DNA from: an uncultured Bacilli bacterium
Lineage (GTDB): Bacteria; Bacillota_I; Bacilli_A; RF39; UBA660
DNA length: 7,490 bases
Reading direction: 5' to 3'
Assembly: GCA_947853365.1 (NCBI GenBank)
Contig: CANTWQ010000072.1
Coordinates: 1-7,490, forward strand
Part shown: piece after piece, positions 6,608-7,490 of the stretch
Layout: the number at the start of each line of letters is the position of its first letter
Numbering within the stretch: the first letter of the stretch is position 1
The notes under the pieces: generated by a model
Told to the model about the DNA's origin: nothing
The model's input: the letters and a program-made list of their open reading frames with translations, nothing else
Database searches by the model: none
Made by a program: the position numbers and the translations under genes

Positions 6608-6801
6608 TGTTTTTTATGAAAAAGGAAAACCCTAAAACAATTTTAGAGGGATTGGATCGTGCCCAAGAAATGTTGGATAAAAGGTTAGAAGCAAAATTGA
6701 TTACGCCGGAAATGTATCAAAAGCAAAGTATGGTATTTCGTAAAAAAAGGGAGAAATACGAAAAAAAACTAGGTATTTCTAAGTATGATAAATATAATTA
6801 A
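6607..6801 (+). CDS. small basic helical protein, 64 aa, overlapping der
   Basis: I cannot assign a family with confidence. The ATG at 6607 overlaps the der stop (TAATG), and GAGG at 6594-6597 inside the der 3' end is 9 bases upstream, so translation is probably coupled to der; ATG 6616 is an alternative. The protein is strongly charged and lysine-rich with no membrane segment. Residues 10-30 (TILEGLDRAQEML) and 35-55 (KQSMVFRKKREKYEKKL) look like two amphipathic helices joined at LITPEMY (31-37). The pattern of a helix, then a K/G-x-I/L-T-x-E turn and a second lysine-rich helix resembles short SHOCT-like C-terminal domains, but that is only a resemblance. Coupling to der suggests, without proving, a role near the ribosome or Der. 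Confidence 0.7.
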   Translation: MFFMKKENPKTILEGLDRAQEMLDKRLEAKLITPEMYQKQSMVFRKKREKYEKKLGISKYDKYN

Positions 6802-6827
6802 CTTTTTTATTTCCTCTTACATAGAAT
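6801..6827 (+). promoter_or_regulatory. possible sporulation (sigma K/E-like) promoter of spoVIF
   Basis: AC at 6801-6802 and CATAGAAT at 6820-6827 are separated by 17 bases. This resembles the mother-cell consensus (AC, 16-17 bases, CATA-type -10), although the final TA of the sigma K form is TG here. A start near 6834 would place the SD at the 5' end of the message and remove the left arm of the hairpin. Established knowledge is that B. subtilis spoVIF is a late, sigma K-dependent mother-cell gene. The match is short and could be chance. Confidence 0.3.
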
Positions 6828-6843
6828 GATGTAGGAGGTTTTT
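6813..6843 (+). terminator. hairpin with U5 tail that contains the spoVIF ribosome binding site
   Basis: CCTCTTACAT (6813-6822) pairs with ATGTAGGAGG (6829-6838) over 10 positions, one of them G-T, around a 6-base loop (AGAATG), followed directly by TTTTT (6839-6843). It looks like the terminator of the der unit. Its 3' arm is the SD (GGAGG, 6834-6838) of the next gene, 6 bases before ATG 6845, so any readthrough transcript from der would have that SD paired. Confidence 0.66.
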
Positions 6844-6844
6844 C

Positions 6845-7087
6845 ATGTTTGGTGATTCTTTTTTTAAAAAAGTGGAAAGTAAAACAAATGTCAGTAAAGA
6901 TACCATTTTATCCTTGGCATCAAAATTACAGAATTCTAATATGAAGGATGAAAAGGTATTACGTGATTTGGTACAGGAAATTGGTGGAATTACGGGAAAG
7001 GTCGTATCAAAAGAGAAGGAAGATAAAATTGTTACTACCATTTTAAAAGACGAGGTACCAAATGTCGATTCTATGATGGAAAAGTAA
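6845..7087 (+). CDS. spoVIF: stage VI sporulation protein F family (SpoVIF/YjcC)
   Basis: An 80-aa soluble protein that matches, from memory of the family, the SpoVIF pattern: FFKKVESKTNVSKDTILSLA (6-25) with a phenylalanine-rich start, KLQNSNMKDEKVLRDLV (27-43), then the glycine turn and VSKEKEDKIVTTIL (54-67). The conserved core is the sequence of a helix, LQ-x-x-N-x-K-D-E, a second helix, and S-K-E-x-E-x-K-I-V. In B. subtilis, SpoVIF acts late in the mother cell and is needed for coat assembly and spore resistance. Length is close to the usual 80-90 residues. GGAGG at 6834-6838 is 6 bases before ATG 6845. Together with the SASP gene at the window's start, it indicates an endospore former. 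The assignment rests on motif recall, not on a search. Confidence 0.85.
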   Translation: MFGDSFFKKVESKTNVSKDTILSLASKLQNSNMKDEKVLRDLVQEIGGITGKVVSKEKEDKIVTTILKDEVPNVDSMMEK

Positions 7088-7104
7088 ATTTGTTTTACTT
7101 TTTT
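7080..7104 (+). terminator. weak AT-rich hairpin after spoVIF
   Basis: AAAAGTAAA (7080-7088, overlapping the stop codon) pairs perfectly with TTTACTTTT (7094-7102) around TTTGT and runs into a T-rich tail. Only one G-C pair is present, so it may be a weak or partial terminator. Confidence 0.4.
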
Positions 7105-7139
7105 CTTTTCTTTTGGTATTCTATTGATAGGTGAATTAC

Positions 7140-7442
7140 ATGATTGCAGGTGTATATAAAGTAAAAATATCAGGGCTTGGATTTTTCCCAAAGTTTGGAA
7201 CACTTTCTTTAAGAACGGTCGATTCTAGACTTTCTGGTAGCCTTACATTGTTTGGAAAAGAATTAAAATTAAATTATGGTACGTACTTGGGAGACAAATT
7301 AGAGCTGGAAGGAGAAATTCCTTTGAAACTTGGAACGATTGGTTTTACTGGAAAAGGTACAGTAAAAGACGATACTATTACGTTAGAGCTAGATACAGAC
7401 CGCGGTAAAATATATATTACAGGAAAGAAAAAGAGTATATAG
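7140..7442 (+). CDS. hypothetical beta-rich protein, 100 aa
   Basis: I do not recognise this family. ATG 7140 follows AGGTGA (7129-7134) at 5 bases; an in-frame GTG at 7131 lies within that SD and is rejected as the start. The protein has no signal peptide or membrane helix. It is rich in glycine and in alternating hydrophobic and polar residues, with short strands separated by G, D or N turns: GVYKVKISGLG (4-14), GTLSLR (20-25), RLSGSLTLFGKELKL (30-44), GDKLELEGEIPL (51-62), GTIGFTGKGTVKDDTITLEL (65-84) and GKIYITGK (89-96). This suggests an antiparallel sheet or small barrel of about eight strands, perhaps a ligand-binding or structural fold. It sits 52 bases after spoVIF with only a weak hairpin between, so it may be co-transcribed and sporulation-linked, which is inference from position. 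It is followed by a good terminator. Confidence 0.75.
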   Translation: MIAGVYKVKISGLGFFPKFGTLSLRTVDSRLSGSLTLFGKELKLNYGTYLGDKLELEGEIPLKLGTIGFTGKGTVKDDTITLELDTDRGKIYITGKKKSI

Positions 7443-7451
7443 TTGGTTTTT

Positions 7452-7477
7452 GGAAAGAGGTAATCTTTCTTTTTTTT
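7452..7477 (+). terminator. Rho-independent terminator after the 100-aa protein gene
   Basis: GAAAGA (7453-7458) pairs with TCTTTC (7464-7469) around GGTAA, extended by a G-T pair (7452/7470), and is followed by eight Ts (7470-7477). The stem is short but the U tract is strong. It begins 10 bases after the stop codon. Confidence 0.65.
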
Positions 7478-7490
7478 GAAATATTTTTTT

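Noticed and set aside
6817..7203. Minus-strand 128-codon open frame opposite spoVIF
   Set aside because: Antisense to two well-supported + strand genes and two hairpins; composition is typical of AT-rich shadow frames.
1..7490. Mobile element, phage, CRISPR, toxin-antitoxin or defence system
   Set aside because: No transposase, integrase, spaced repeats, att-like duplications or effector domains were seen; the genes are core metabolism, ribosome assembly and sporulation.

Overview
This is an AT-rich, gene-dense chromosomal segment. Every gene I can support lies on the + strand, and I see no mobile element, tRNA, rRNA or CRISPR array. The organism is very probably an endospore-forming, low-GC member of the Bacillota. 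The left edge carries the C-terminal half of an alpha/beta-type small acid-soluble spore protein, and near the right end is a gene of the stage VI sporulation protein F family. Strong AGGAGG-like ribosome binding sites and TATAAT promoters fit this. An Erysipelotrichia/Bacilli-like lineage is my inference, not something the sequence proves.

Layout. (1) 3-95: end of the SASP gene, followed by a perfect 11-bp hairpin. (2) 296-1541: a promoter and a first acetate kinase (ackA1). (3) 1542-1930: a 389-base gap with no convincing gene, ending in a terminator hairpin and a new promoter. (4) 1931-4675: a compact operon of a second, canonical acetate kinase (ackA2), an NrnA-like DHH phosphoesterase and the ribosome-assembly GTPase EngB/YsxC, with 8-10 base gaps or less and a good terminator. 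(5) 4780-5244: an unrecognised 154-aa protein. (6) 5252-6801: a strong extended -10 promoter driving the double GTPase Der/EngA, overlapped by 1 base with a 64-aa basic helical protein. (7) 6813-7490: a hairpin that contains the ribosome binding site of spoVIF, then spoVIF, a 100-aa unrecognised beta-rich protein and a final terminator.

How the genes fit together. The acetate kinases interconvert acetyl phosphate plus ADP and acetate plus ATP, the usual ATP-yielding end of fermentation. NrnA-like enzymes clear very short RNAs or dinucleotides (or pAp). EngB and Der are essential GTPases of large ribosomal subunit assembly. These form a growth and housekeeping block bracketed by sporulation genes.

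Most worth a second look: the tandem acetate kinase pair, where the first copy departs from consensus mainly in the nucleotide-binding segments; the hairpin that doubles as terminator and SD sequesterer before spoVIF, with a possible mother-cell-type promoter inside it; and two unrecognised proteins. I found no convincing evidence for a wholly new multi-gene system.
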